From Verrucomicrobiota bacterium (GTDB lineage: Bacteria > Verrucomicrobiota > Verrucomicrobiae > Limisphaerales > UBA11358): DNA of 64,000 nucleotides. The notes under the pieces are model-generated. The model ran no database searches, was not told the origin of the DNA, and worked only from the letters and a program-made list of their open reading frames with translations. This document shows, piece after piece, positions 43,867 through 53,525 of the stretch. The position numbers were made by a program, and so were the translations under genes. Numbering within the stretch: the stretch's first letter is position 1; the number at the start of each line of letters is the position of its first letter. The stretch covers positions 14,883-78,882 of the forward strand of contig JACZKP010000078.1 of the NCBI GenBank assembly GCA_014860005.1, in the 5' to 3' direction.

Positions 43867-43931
43867 GCTCGAAGAAACAAATCGGACAATTCTGATTCCG
43901 TATTTCTGGTTACGCTGGTTTCAAGCGCAGG

Positions 43932-44768
43932 TTATGGAATCATGCGGGTTGACCGTTCCTGCATCCAGAACACGTCCGGATCCCGGCCGCCAACGGGTGT
44001 GGGGTAGGGCCGCACCTGACCTTGCAGGGGCTTTTGCAGAATGAACGGATTTCTCCACTTCTTTAACTCCGCGTGACCGTCGGCGAAGGAAAAACCGCCC
44101 GCCCCGCCGTGATAGCTGCCCGGAGAATCCACGATGGTGGCCGTCGTCGTGGGGTAGCTCACCATGTCCACCACGAACATGCCGTCGTTGATGCTGTCTT
44201 CCCGCTCATCCAGAAACACGATGGTTCTGCTCACTCCGGGATCAAACATGTCGGAACTCTTGCGATAGATACGATACTGTCGGGACTGGTCGCCGGTGGT
44301 GGTATTTGACCAATTCATAGGCCGGTTTTCGCCGCGACCGCCCACCCAGTTGAGCATGGACATGGTGCGCACCCGCGGCATGGTTTGTCCGCGGTAAGTA
44401 ACAACACTTCGGTCGGCGGGACACTTGAAAATGCCCTGACTCTTGCCGGTGTACGTCCAGAGGATGCTCTGCTTGAGGTTGTAGTCCACATCCCAGTTGT
44501 CGCGGGCATCAGTGTAATCCAGCCACCCACCCACCCATTCATGCGGGCCATGCTTGACGTGGGGCAGCACCTCGCGGTTGTCATCCACGTACAGTCGCCA
44601 AGCGAGCAGCAACTGGCGGTGGTTGTTCATGCAGGATATTCCCTGCGCCTTGGTCTTGGCGCGCGACAACGCGGGCAGGAGCATCCCGGCAAGAATCGCG
44701 ATGATCGCGATCACCACCAGCAACTCAATCAGCGTGAAACCTCTGTCAGCTTTGAACCGGACTTTCAT
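43932..44768 (-). CDS. Prepilin-like protein (second copy), DUF1559-type
   Basis: A 278-residue membrane-anchored protein. I start at the ATG at 44768, placing the leader [10 protein letters not shown] before the cleavage site G10|F11 in [21 protein letters not shown]; glutamate 5 of the mature protein is present. The following [31 protein letters not shown] is closely similar to the other prepilin-like protein at 29907-30731. The C-terminal [21 protein letters not shown] matches the family's Asp-Gly motif. It lies 114 bp downstream of the 1,502-residue LamG protein gene on the same strand and is followed by a terminator-like hairpin, so it is probably the last gene of that unit. Confidence 0.92.
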   Translation of the reverse strand: MKVRFKADRGFTLIELLVVIAIIAILAGMLLPALSRAKTKAQGISCMNNHRQLLLAWRLYVDDNREVLPHVKHGPHEWVGGWLDYTDARDNWDVDYNLKQSILWTYTGKSQGIFKCPADRSVVTYRGQTMPRVRTMSMLNWVGGRGENRPMNWSNTTTGDQSRQYRIYRKSSDMFDPGVSRTIVFLDEREDSINDGMFVVDMVSYPTTTATIVDSPGSYHGGAGGFSFADGHAELKKWRNPFILQKPLQGQVRPYPTPVGGRDPDVFWMQERSTRMIP

Positions 44769-44882
44769 ACTTTCACCATTCCTGCGTTGGAGACGCCGCC
44801 CCGAAAGGCGGCGCCGTTGTTGAATCAATATATCCTCAAACCAGCGGCCTGCCACCGCAGGCCGCTGGCTTTGTTTAACTCA

Positions 44883-47800
44883 TTACTTCGCGACCACGCG
44901 GTAGTACGCCCCACCAGCGGGCGGATTCGGGTCCGTGAACGTCGTGGCCGTCAGGTTGTCAGCAATCTTCACGAAGCTTGCAGGGTCGGCGACATTGGTG
45001 CCGCGCCACACTTCATACGTGGCGTTGGCGCCGGCCGATCCCCAGTTCAACTCGAAGCCCCCGGTCACAAAGCTCCCACCGGAGATTGAGAAGCTCGGCA
45101 GGCCGAATGAGATGATCTCAATGTCATCAAGGTAAACCGGCGGATGGCCGGAACCGTTGGAGGAACTCCACGCCGCCATAAACGTCGGCCCCCACGTCGG
45201 CGCGGCGCCAACGTACGGCGCCCGGTCCACAATGACCGTGGGACTGGCGCTGCTGGGATTCTTGATGATGGAGTAACGGCCGTCGCTGTTGTGCGTGATC
45301 ACCGCATACTCTTCCCAAACGTCCGGCGTGTAATCCACCCCGGTGTCCACCCACGCCGCGTTGTAATAGGTCAGGGACGTGGCATCGCCAATGGTGGCGT
45401 CGCGCGAACCGTAGCCGAGCAGCGCCTTGTCGCCGGAATAAGCGCTGGTGCCTTCGACGCCATAAAGAGACATCCGCAAGTAGGTAGCCACGGTCCCCGG
45501 CACGGAAGCCGGCACCCGCGCCCACCACCTGATCTGGACGTCCGTCCCCGGAGGCGTGCCCCAAGCAAGGGTGACGCCGGCGCGTTGGCCGCCCTCGATT
45601 TTCAGACTGTTGTTGCCGGATCGAGGAGTCACCACGGATGAATCCACAACCTGGATTTTGGCCGGGGCCAACGGACGACCGCCACCGGCCGCGGTGCCAT
45701 CGGTTTCAGTGGTGATCCACGCTCCCAGCGGATCCGCGTCAATCAATCCACCTGCACTACTGGCCGGGTAGCCTTCAAAGCCCTCGGTGAAGGTGGTGGT
45801 CAAGTCAATCGAACCGTCCACCGTCAGCTTGATGTCATCAATGGCGAAGAAGCCATCGTCGGCGCTGTTGCCCTCGTTGACGATTCGCATCATCGTAGGC
45901 ATGGGTGTTTCACTGCGCGCCGTGCCACTGTTCACCAGGAGCGGCGTGGTCATGTCGTCCACATACACACTCAAGCTCGGGCCGTTGGGATCGAACACGA
46001 TCCGGTGATGTTGCCAGGCTTGGGTCAGGTGGTTGGTGCCCACCGCAGCCCAACCAGGCGCAGCCCGGACGCCGTCGTAACATACCAACGCCAGATCGTT
46101 GGTGGCGCGTCCGCCACGGTAGGCGAGAAAATCACCGCCGTTGTTATCCGAGCCCATGCCGTTCAGCAGAATGTAGAAGTTGTGGCTGCTGGTTGGTCCG
46201 CGATCCGAATAGATGCGGAAATCCAGTTGATACTTGGTGCCGCTCCGGGTCTCGCGGAAATGCACGCGCGCTTCGCTGCCCGGACGGACCAACAACGACT
46301 TCGCACCCGAAGCCGCAAGCCAGTTCACCACCTGCACCCCGCTGCCATCGGCGCCCGCGCCCGCAATCGGAATGTCATCCTGCATCTGCCACTCGATCCC
46401 CGTAGGATCCGCATCCGACTCATCGCTTAAACTGGTGGCCACTTCGGTGTAACTCTCAAAGTCATTCTCATAAATGACCCACGGATCGGCGGACATCGGA
46501 ATCGGATTGCCCGACGCGAGGTAGCTGATCTCATCCGCCGTCAACGCGCGATTCCAGACGCCGATGTCGTCAATCGCACCCCAGAAGAAGTTCCCTGCGT
46601 CCGGACCATTGCGCCCCAAGCCGGCAACCTGCCCGGCGAGCACCAAACCGGAAAGCCCGCTGCCCACAGCGGCGTCATGTCCCACGTGGGTATCTTTCAG
46701 CACGCCGTTAAGATAAATCCGGGCCTCACCCGCCGTGGGTGTGGCGTTGCCATCGTAAACCGCCACGAGGTGAATCCATTCGTTCAGGATCAAATCCGCC
46801 TGCGGAATTCCCGGACGGGCGGCCTGACCTTCAGCCGTGGTCACTTTGAAACGCAGTTCCTGATTTCCCCGGTCGAGGTAGATCACGTAGTTGTCGCCCA
46901 CCGAATCATAGACCGCTCCGAATGTTCCCGGCAGTTCGGAAGGTAGTTGCTTCAACTTGGCCCACAGCGAAACCGTGACTTGGTTCTCGTTGATATCGAG
47001 GGCGGGCGTATTTGAAATGACAGAATAGACATTCGTGCCATCCACATCCAGGGCGCCGCCCAGCCGCGCCAGCGGCTCCGCCAACCAGGCGCTTGGACTG
47101 CCTCCAAACAGAGTGCCATCACTCGCACCCCGCACATCGGCAATGAAGTCCGTGGCAGGATTGCTCAAGCCATCATCCAGCGGCCAATGGGCAACCAGCC
47201 CCAATGGCAGCGAGGCGGTCGGTTCATCCGGGAGCGGCACCACCGTGAGGGTGGCGGGATTGCTCTCCAGGGAAGTCACGGCGTCCTGGACCACCGCCGT
47301 GTACTGGCCAGCCGCTTCCGGTGTAACCAAGACAAACAGTCTTGAACTGGTCGCTCCGGGAACATTCGTTCCGGCGTGCTTCCACTGATAGGTGATTGGC
47401 GGCGTGCCGCCTTCGCGCACCACGTCGAACGTCACGCGCGTTCCGGGAATGGCGGTCCGGTCTTGCGGGTGTTGCACAATGGCCAACTGATCCGGGTCCA
47501 GTGCCTCGACCGGAACAAAATTCCCCGAAGCCAGGTAGCCAATGGCATCCACACTCAACGCTTGTCCCCACACTGCGATGTCATCAAGCGTGCTGCTGAA
47601 GAAATATAGGGCCTGAGCTCCGTTGCGACCCAGGGCAGCGACTTGGCCCGCGCGGACATTACCCGTCAATCCCGTTCCCACAGCGCCGTCGTGACCCACA
47701 TGGGTGTCCATCAGTTCACCGTTCAGATAGACGCGCGCTTCACCCACCGTCGGGCTTGCTTTCCCATCATAAACACCTACTACGTGAATCCACTCGCCCA

Positions 47801-49391
47801 CCGTCAGCCTGGCTTCGGGGATGCCCGGACGGGCAGCCTCACCGTTGGCCAGCGTCACCTTGAAACGGAGTTCGCGGGCGGCCCGGTCGAGATAAAGTAC
47901 GTACTCATCTGTTTGCGAGTCGTAAAGCCCGCCGAAGGTTTCGGCCATCTGCGACGGTAGCTGTTCCAGTTTGACCCAGAGCGACAACGTCACCGCATTG
48001 GTGCCGATGTTGAGCGAGTCGCTGGGGACAACCGTGGCATAAACGTTTTCACCATCAACTCGCAGGGCTCCGCCAAAGCGGGCTTGGGGTGCGCCAATCC
48101 AATAGTCCGGCAGCCCAGCGGTGATGGTGGAGTGATTCTCGCCAATGTAGTCAACCATCACTGTCGCAGTCGGATTGGTAAGCCCGTCATCAAGCTTCCA
48201 ATAAGCTGCGATGCGATGGGCGAACTCCTCTTCCAACTCCGAGTCCAGAACATACGCGGCCATGCGGAAATCCCATTGCAGCGTAACCGGCCCGAGTCCC
48301 GGGTCGGTCAACTCGATGGCGAGCGTGTTCTGGGAACGCGCATTGAGCGTAGGCAGAGTCGCCTGGACGGTGTGCTGTCCAGCCGCTGAACTCACGGTGC
48401 GGGAGAGCGTCTGATCATTTACCTTCACGACGATGGTCCCGGTGTTCAACGGAGATGAACCATCGGCCAAAACCACTTCGATGCCCGAACCCGGCGCCAC
48501 GTTCATGGCGTTGGCCAGTGGTTTCCGGGAAACAATGGTCACTGGCACGACGACTGTGGTGGGAATCCCGTCTGTCGTCGGCGCCCCCAAGGCCTGGATG
48601 TAACCCGAGGACAGTGCTTCGTCGTGGATCTGGATGCTGCTGACAAAACCCGGTTGCGTGTTGCCGCCGTCAGAGTTGTCATCCGTAAACAACAGTGCCG
48701 TCTCACCAAATGCACCTGCAACCGGGTTCAACGCCCAACGCCCATCAACACCTGCGCCGAGAATCTGCTGTCCCACCAGCGCCCCATCAATGTATTTGCG
48801 CAGCAATGGCCCGCCGGGTGCGGCCAGATCAAACGCAAAGGCGATGCGGTGCCAGGTGTTGGTCTGGACCTGTCCTTGGTAAGATCCAGAAATCCCGATT
48901 GCGCCCGCTGGATTGATGTGCAGGTCGGCATCATTGGCATTGCCCACTGGATCATCAATTTGGATCAAGCCCCGCCACCCACCGGAAGACTCTGGCGGGA
49001 AAAGCAGGTCGAAAATGAGCGTGTACTGATTGACGAACGTCCCACCGCCGTTCGCAGCCGCACCGGGCGTGACTACATAACCCATTGTCGGTAGCGAGCG
49101 GGGAAAACCCATGACATAGGCGGGTTGGCCACCGACGTCGGGCAGGCCAAGGGTGGTGGTGGTCCCAAACACGGTTTGCAGGGACGTTGCCCCGCCAGGC
49201 CCATCAAAGTATCCCAGCGCGGCCCCGGTGGTCGCTGAAAGATTCCCGGATTTGAAGTCCCACTGCCCCGTGATCGCGGCATGGAGCGTGGGTGAACTGG
49301 CCAACGCGATCACCAAGAGTGAATGGCACGCGGCCCGAATGAATTTGGAAGCCAGAGACTCCCGTAGTTTTTGAGTGTTTGCTGTTTTCAT
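44883..49391 (-). CDS. Giant secreted protein with two LamG-type domains, prepilin-linked
   Basis: A 1,502-residue exported protein. I start at the ATG at 49391 for its signal sequence (SLLVIALASSPTLHA). Visible order: an N-terminal concanavalin-like domain (about 40-270), a short Ig-like region, a first LamG-type domain (AAYWKLDDGLTNPT onward), an Ig-like spacer (VQHPQDRTAIPGTRVTFDV), a second LamG-type domain (AHWPLDDGLSNPATDF onward), two further beta-sandwich domains with EGFEGYPASSAGG, and a C-terminal fibronectin-like domain. The two LamG domains are close to each other and to that of the GDPD protein. No PEP-CTERM tail is present. A full copy of the shared promoter element lies about 140 bp upstream. 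A prepilin-like gene follows. Glycan binding or adhesion is likely. Confidence 0.88.
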   Translation of the reverse strand: MKTANTQKLRESLASKFIRAACHSLLVIALASSPTLHAAITGQWDFKSGNLSATTGAALGYFDGPGGATSLQTVFGTTTTLGLPDVGGQPAYVMGFPRSLPTMGYVVTPGAAANGGGTFVNQYTLIFDLLFPPESSGGWRGLIQIDDPVGNANDADLHINPAGAIGISGSYQGQVQTNTWHRIAFAFDLAAPGGPLLRKYIDGALVGQQILGAGVDGRWALNPVAGAFGETALLFTDDNSDGGNTQPGFVSSIQIHDEALSSGYIQALGAPTTDGIPTTVVVPVTIVSRKPLANAMNVAPGSGIEVVLADGSSPLNTGTIVVKVNDQTLSRTVSSAAGQHTVQATLPTLNARSQNTLAIELTDPGLGPVTLQWDFRMAAYVLDSELEEEFAHRIAAYWKLDDGLTNPTATVMVDYIGENHSTITAGLPDYWIGAPQARFGGALRVDGENVYATVVPSDSLNIGTNAVTLSLWVKLEQLPSQMAETFGGLYDSQTDEYVLYLDRAARELRFKVTLANGEAARPGIPEARLTVGEWIHVVGVYDGKASPTVGEARVYLNGELMDTHVGHDGAVGTGLTGNVRAGQVAALGRNGAQALYFFSSTLDDIAVWGQALSVDAIGYLASGNFVPVEALDPDQLAIVQHPQDRTAIPGTRVTFDVVREGGTPPITYQWKHAGTNVPGATSSRLFVLVTPEAAGQYTAVVQDAVTSLESNPATLTVVPLPDEPTASLPLGLVAHWPLDDGLSNPATDFIADVRGASDGTLFGGSPSAWLAEPLARLGGALDVDGTNVYSVISNTPALDINENQVTVSLWAKLKQLPSELPGTFGAVYDSVGDNYVIYLDRGNQELRFKVTTAEGQAARPGIPQADLILNEWIHLVAVYDGNATPTAGEARIYLNGVLKDTHVGHDAAVGSGLSGLVLAGQVAGLGRNGPDAGNFFWGAIDDIGVWNRALTADEISYLASGNPIPMSADPWVIYENDFESYTEVATSLSDESDADPTGIEWQMQDDIPIAGAGADGSGVQVVNWLAASGAKSLLVRPGSEARVHFRETRSGTKYQLDFRIYSDRGPTSSHNFYILLNGMGSDNNGGDFLAYRGGRATNDLALVCYDGVRAAPGWAAVGTNHLTQAWQHHRIVFDPNGPSLSVYVDDMTTPLLVNSGTARSETPMPTMMRIVNEGNSADDGFFAIDDIKLTVDGSIDLTTTFTEGFEGYPASSAGGLIDADPLGAWITTETDGTAAGGGRPLAPAKIQVVDSSVVTPRSGNNSLKIEGGQRAGVTLAWGTPPGTDVQIRWWARVPASVPGTVATYLRMSLYGVEGTSAYSGDKALLGYGSRDATIGDATSLTYYNAAWVDTGVDYTPDVWEEYAVITHNSDGRYSIIKNPSSASPTVIVDRAPYVGAAPTWGPTFMAAWSSSNGSGHPPVYLDDIEIISFGLPSFSISGGSFVTGGFELNWGSAGANATYEVWRGTNVADPASFVKIADNLTATTFTDPNPPAGGAYYRVVAK

Positions 49392-49772
49392 AGACTGGCT
49401 GAGTTTTTGCTGGTTTCGACTGCTGCTCGCACTAAAAGCGTTTTCGCCTGCCAACGCATCCTCACTGTCTGTTGCACGGGCGAACCCGCTCCATCAAACT
49501 TACCCAAACAATACTTCCACACACCGTGGAGCGTTAACGCACTAACTATGCTTCAACTCTCCGTTTGTCAACGATTTTTCCTGCATTTTTCCCCAAGGCT
49601 CAAACCGTTGGATGCAGGCGATGGGCTTCCCTGAGGGATTTGCACCAAGCCCCTTCCAATGTGCGATTGAAGCCGCGGGGTTGGTCATCCAAACCAAAGC
49701 TATTCTGCGGGGAGATGGTTACAGCAATGTGTCAGTTGGCTGATAATCGTGTGACACGTGCGCTGTGGAAGC
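49392..49772. other. Promoter region of the LamG protein operon
   Basis: No gene is visible. The notable feature is the shared promoter element at 49530-49571 on the minus strand. The right part, next to the end of the GntR gene, holds nothing I can support. Confidence 0.6.
49530..49571 (-). promoter_or_regulatory. Shared promoter element upstream of the LamG protein operon (copy D)
   Basis: On the minus strand TTGACA (49571-49566), 17 bp, TAGTTA (49548-49543), then GTGCGTTAACGCT (49542-49530). Spacing and sequence match copy A (30899-30940) exactly in the last 16 bases. It contains the palindrome GCGTTAACGC at the expected transcription start. Confidence 0.7.
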
Positions 49773-50543
49773 TTACTTCTTTTCAGTGGTCACTGGCTGC
49801 GCTTTGGCCGCGAAGCGGTAAATGTCCCCGCGATAGACCGAGTCCTCCATTTCGATGATCAGGTCGCGGCCGCAGAAGGAAACGCCCTCGACCCGGAAGG
49901 CCGGCACTGGCTTCTCCAGTTGAAAAGCCTTCAATTCCTCCCCTTCCAGCAGCACCGCGCTTAACATCTGATTGATCTCCGTCAGGTGGATGCCGTAGTC
50001 CTTCGCAAACACGGCATACAACGACTGCTCCAAGTTGCGCCGATGGATGTCGGGGCAAAGCCCCAACGAAATGTAACGGGTCTCCTTCATCATCGGAATG
50101 CCGTCAGCGTAACGAATGCGCTCGATTTCGCAAAACGGCCCTTTGAGGGTGAACTGGCGTCCGTTGATGGTCTGGGTGTGATCGGTGTTGCGCAGATGAA
50201 AGCCGACCAGGCGCGTGGCGGGTTTGCGCCCGGCCTCAATCATGTTTTTGGTGAAGCCAAAGATGCGGTTGATGGCGCGCACCACGGTGAAGTCGCGCAC
50301 GAACGTGCCCTTGCCCTTGACGCGGTTGACCCAGCCTTCCTTTTCCAGATCATGCAACGCCTTGCGGGCGGTGGTGTTGCTGACCTGGTATTTCTCGATG
50401 ATCTCATTTTCCGACGGCACCGGCGAACCCGGCGGCAAGGCACCGCTCTGGATCATGCCAATCACGTCGCGGCTGATCTGAAAGTATTTCGGCGGACTGT
50501 ATTTTTCGGTGACCACGGAATTAGTTCGATGTTGCGGCGCCAT
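49773..50543 (-). CDS. GntR/HutC-family transcriptional regulator
   Basis: The 256-residue protein has an N-terminal GntR winged helix (YFQISRDVIGMIQSGALPPGSPVPSENEIIEKYQVSNTTARKAL and WVNRVKGKGTFV), then a C-terminal UTRA effector domain (FTLKGPFCEIERIRYADGIPMMKETRYIS to VYRGDIYRFAA). UTRA regulators sense small molecules such as sugar phosphates or histidine derivatives. I start at the ATG at 50543; the first nine codons from 50570 seem non-coding. Upstream, GTATCA and TGATAC lie 28 bp apart (50580-50619) and could belong to an operator. It follows the DUF3160 genes on the same strand at 190 bp and might regulate them. Confidence 0.92.
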   Translation of the reverse strand: MAPQHRTNSVVTEKYSPPKYFQISRDVIGMIQSGALPPGSPVPSENEIIEKYQVSNTTARKALHDLEKEGWVNRVKGKGTFVRDFTVVRAINRIFGFTKNMIEAGRKPATRLVGFHLRNTDHTQTINGRQFTLKGPFCEIERIRYADGIPMMKETRYISLGLCPDIHRRNLEQSLYAVFAKDYGIHLTEINQMLSAVLLEGEELKAFQLEKPVPAFRVEGVSFCGRDLIIEMEDSVYRGDIYRFAAKAQPVTTEKK

Positions 50544-50732
50544 TAACGGGCGTGAAGGACGGATTGTCAAGCGGGGCGCGTATCAGAACCACAAAGCCCC
50601 GGTTTTCAGCGTTTGATACCTGCCGGGTTGGCCGCACCGTGGTCTTTTTGGATTCAACCCAGTAAGGCGAAAACCTGTCCCCGCAAACCTGATGCGGTTG
50701 ACCTGTTGGTCACCAAACTCCCAAAGGAATCA

Positions 50733-53435
50733 TTATGGTTTTGGGACAAGGTACGCGCGCGTCCACTCCGGCTGCGGCGGCAGGGTGCCGGCCCGAACCT
50801 GATCTTTCCACTGAGAATCGGTCATGCGCCATGTTGGGCCGAGTTCAAATTCGTAGTGACTCAGCACCGGCCCGGCATAAACGGCCACGTCGCCCGGCCC
50901 ACAGTCCACGGCGATCATCAACATTTGAACGTTGCCGACGCCTTGGTGCAGGATGCTACCGGGGTCAGGAGTAAGGATGTCCGGTGGGTCGGTATGGACA
51001 TCCGTCACCAAGGCGTCCCAATAATCAGATCCGTGGTTGTCGCCGGTGGGTTCGATCCAGCTTTGAAAATCTCGTGGGACGTACTGACTTCCTGCTTCAT
51101 AGAACAACGCGGGATACCATCCGGTGTAAGTTCTCCTTCCCAGGTAATCGAACTCCACCAAGCGTTGAAGGAAAAGGCTCTCTTCCGCAGAAAGTGGTAT
51201 TTTGAGTAGTTCTTTCTCCGAGATGGCTCGAAGGGTTCCGGTCGTATTCAGGAATTGGTCCATTGTTGCGAGGCGATTCGCGTGCATAGCGGCCCCGCTC
51301 ACGGAAACCACGAATGGGGTGCCATTCGTGCCGATATGTGTGTAGTTATAAACGCCGTTCGTGGGAAGCGTCGCCAGCACTGCCTTCGTTGCCAGTGTCA
51401 TCTCGCGCATCCGCAACCAAAACGCTGGAACCGGTTCAACATAGCCGTCCGGATACGAGCAAATGATCATCGGGGTGTAGGGCTGTTGAGCGTATAGCAC
51501 GGTGTTGTGCCTCAGTTGCGTCCACGAAGCCAGTTGTGTGTTCAACGTCCTCATGGCCCAAGCGCGCGTCCGCATGGCCTCGGGGTAATCGGAATCGGTG
51601 GTCGGGGCTGACAATTCGCGCAGGCACGCCAGCCAGTGATTGTAGATGCTGTTCGTCCACGCTCCGGCACTTTGGCGATCAATCACGTTGCGCACCGCGG
51701 CGAGATTGTGTTGATACCTCAAGCCGTCCCGCCAGTACGGCCGGCCATCGGCGAGCGTGAGATTGGTTCGTGAGATACGATCCGCGATGAGCGGAACGGT
51801 CTGGCTGTTGCCGAGGACCGAGAACGCGATGTCCAGCGCGCTGGGAACGCGTCGCATGACCTTGTCCCATACATCCGGAATGCCGTCATCGTCCCAAATG
51901 ATTTGATCGACAACGCATTTCTGGAACGCCCAACTATCCATCACAAATCGCTGGCCCATCACGGTAAACGACCGCGGCAATTTGACTTGCTCCGGACCGA
52001 ACGGCGAAAAGTAATAACCGCTGGTGATCTGTTGCATGCCCAGTTGGCCGGACATGAGTTGGTGCAGGAGATTCGTCAAGGCGGCCGCATTGGGCAGATC
52101 GAGCGGTGAATTGATTCCCGCCGCCACCAGTAATCCATTTAATTGGGCGAAGTTCAGCGAGTCGGGCGTGCCCACATACATTTCCAGTGTGCGATTGAAC
52201 TGGAGCCAGTCGTTGAATGCGCCGGAGTTCCGAAGCAGGAGTTCCAAGGCCACCGCGCCGGAAAGCTCGCGCAAATTGTTGGTTCCGCCAATGGCACCCA
52301 TGGAGAGGCCGGCATAGCGGAAGTCCGCCAGGCCGCACCACATCATGGCGCGGAAGTATCTCGAAAGCGCGGTGGAGTTTTCGTAGTGGCCGCGTACTTG
52401 GAACTGTGAAAAATCCACGAGGCGATCTTCTCCATACAGGCTGAAGAAGACCGGCTGCCGATTGTTAATGGCATTCAGCGTCGAGGTAACGCGCGCCGAT
52501 TGGTTAAGAGCGCCATAATTGTTGACCCCGCTGACGAGTGATCGCGCTACCGCAAGGAAGTAGTCCGCATCCAGGACGCCGTTGGTTATGGCCGTCCCGG
52601 CTGACTGCGCCCAAAGCGCGGGCACTTGCGCCGACATGGCCACGAGCAAATTGGACAAGGTGGGGTGAAAGCCCGTCTCCTCAATCTCCGCGAGCATCGT
52701 TACAAACGAACGATGCCAGGCGTGCAGGATTGAATCCGTCGTAACAAGAACCGGGAGATCATCCGTGTAAATATCATAGAAAACATCGGCAAAGCTATCT
52801 CGCTCCAAGCGTTGGCTTACTACGAATCCGTTCGTCTGGAACACGGCGAATTCCTGCGGGTTGAGGCGGAAGTCAAACAGGCGGAGGTTCGGCCAAGCAT
52901 TGGTGGCGTTGTAAATGGCTGGATCCAGATTGAACAGGTCCCAGAACTCAGCCGTCGTCGGATCGAACGTGATCTGCGGCAGATATTCGTTCGTCGGTCC
53001 ATACCTTGCAACGAAATCCTCCAGCGGAAGTTGCCCGAGCTGTTGCAGTTCCTTGCTGAATTCCGTGCCGTAACCGTAGATCGCCTCTCCCAAGCCGTTT
53101 CCGGCCGCCGTCAACTTGACGTTGGCCACCACCCGATAGAAGGCGTGGTCACCTGCCGTTGGCACCGCCACGCGCAGGAATTCATCGGACACCCCGACGC
53201 TTCCCGCGATCGGTCCGGCCACGGTTTCCCAGTTCGTCATGTCCGTGCTGCGCTGGATGGTGTATTCCGGATACATGGCACTGACGGGTAGCACCATTTG
53301 GGAATGCAGCCCCACCTCCGCTTGAGAAGCCGACTTCTTGAGTTTGAGCGTGATTTGGTCAGCGCCCAAGCTGCCGAACGAGGTGAGTACAGACGCGACG
53401 GCGGTGAGGGCCACGGAGAGCTTTGCGGGTTTCAT
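50733..53435 (-). CDS. Secreted DUF3160 protein (copy 2)
   Basis: A 900-residue exported protein with signal peptide (KLSVALTAVASVLTSFGSLGA) followed by a small beta-domain (YTIQRSTDMTNWETVAGP). The main part matches DUF3160: FVVSQRLERDSFADVFYDIYTDDLPVLVTTDSILHAWHRS near residues 200-240, then helical repeats, and PYTPMIICSYPDGYVEPVPAFW with AMHANRLATMDQFL. It ends DVHTDPPDILTPDPGSILHQGVGNVQMLMIAVDCGPGDVAVYAGPVLSHYEFE. The function of DUF3160 is unknown. A GAGAGGA ribosome binding site precedes the ATG. It lies 90 bp after its close paralogue. Confidence 0.9.
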   Translation of the reverse strand: MKPAKLSVALTAVASVLTSFGSLGADQITLKLKKSASQAEVGLHSQMVLPVSAMYPEYTIQRSTDMTNWETVAGPIAGSVGVSDEFLRVAVPTAGDHAFYRVVANVKLTAAGNGLGEAIYGYGTEFSKELQQLGQLPLEDFVARYGPTNEYLPQITFDPTTAEFWDLFNLDPAIYNATNAWPNLRLFDFRLNPQEFAVFQTNGFVVSQRLERDSFADVFYDIYTDDLPVLVTTDSILHAWHRSFVTMLAEIEETGFHPTLSNLLVAMSAQVPALWAQSAGTAITNGVLDADYFLAVARSLVSGVNNYGALNQSARVTSTLNAINNRQPVFFSLYGEDRLVDFSQFQVRGHYENSTALSRYFRAMMWCGLADFRYAGLSMGAIGGTNNLRELSGAVALELLLRNSGAFNDWLQFNRTLEMYVGTPDSLNFAQLNGLLVAAGINSPLDLPNAAALTNLLHQLMSGQLGMQQITSGYYFSPFGPEQVKLPRSFTVMGQRFVMDSWAFQKCVVDQIIWDDDGIPDVWDKVMRRVPSALDIAFSVLGNSQTVPLIADRISRTNLTLADGRPYWRDGLRYQHNLAAVRNVIDRQSAGAWTNSIYNHWLACLRELSAPTTDSDYPEAMRTRAWAMRTLNTQLASWTQLRHNTVLYAQQPYTPMIICSYPDGYVEPVPAFWLRMREMTLATKAVLATLPTNGVYNYTHIGTNGTPFVVSVSGAAMHANRLATMDQFLNTTGTLRAISEKELLKIPLSAEESLFLQRLVEFDYLGRRTYTGWYPALFYEAGSQYVPRDFQSWIEPTGDNHGSDYWDALVTDVHTDPPDILTPDPGSILHQGVGNVQMLMIAVDCGPGDVAVYAGPVLSHYEFELGPTWRMTDSQWKDQVRAGTLPPQPEWTRAYLVPKP

Positions 53436-53525
53436 AAGATTCCTCTCGACGATGATCAGCCTATGACTGATTCGGTGAATGTAAAACGGTGTGTTTCCAC
53501 AACTTCTTGAACGCGATGGATGTGC

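Larger units (their letters stand above)
43547..43931. other. Intergenic region with inverted repeat and terminator
   Basis: No gene is visible between the glycosidase remnant and the prepilin-like gene. It holds the inverted repeat at 43704-43796 and the terminator-like hairpin at 43841-43866, listed separately. Confidence 0.6.
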
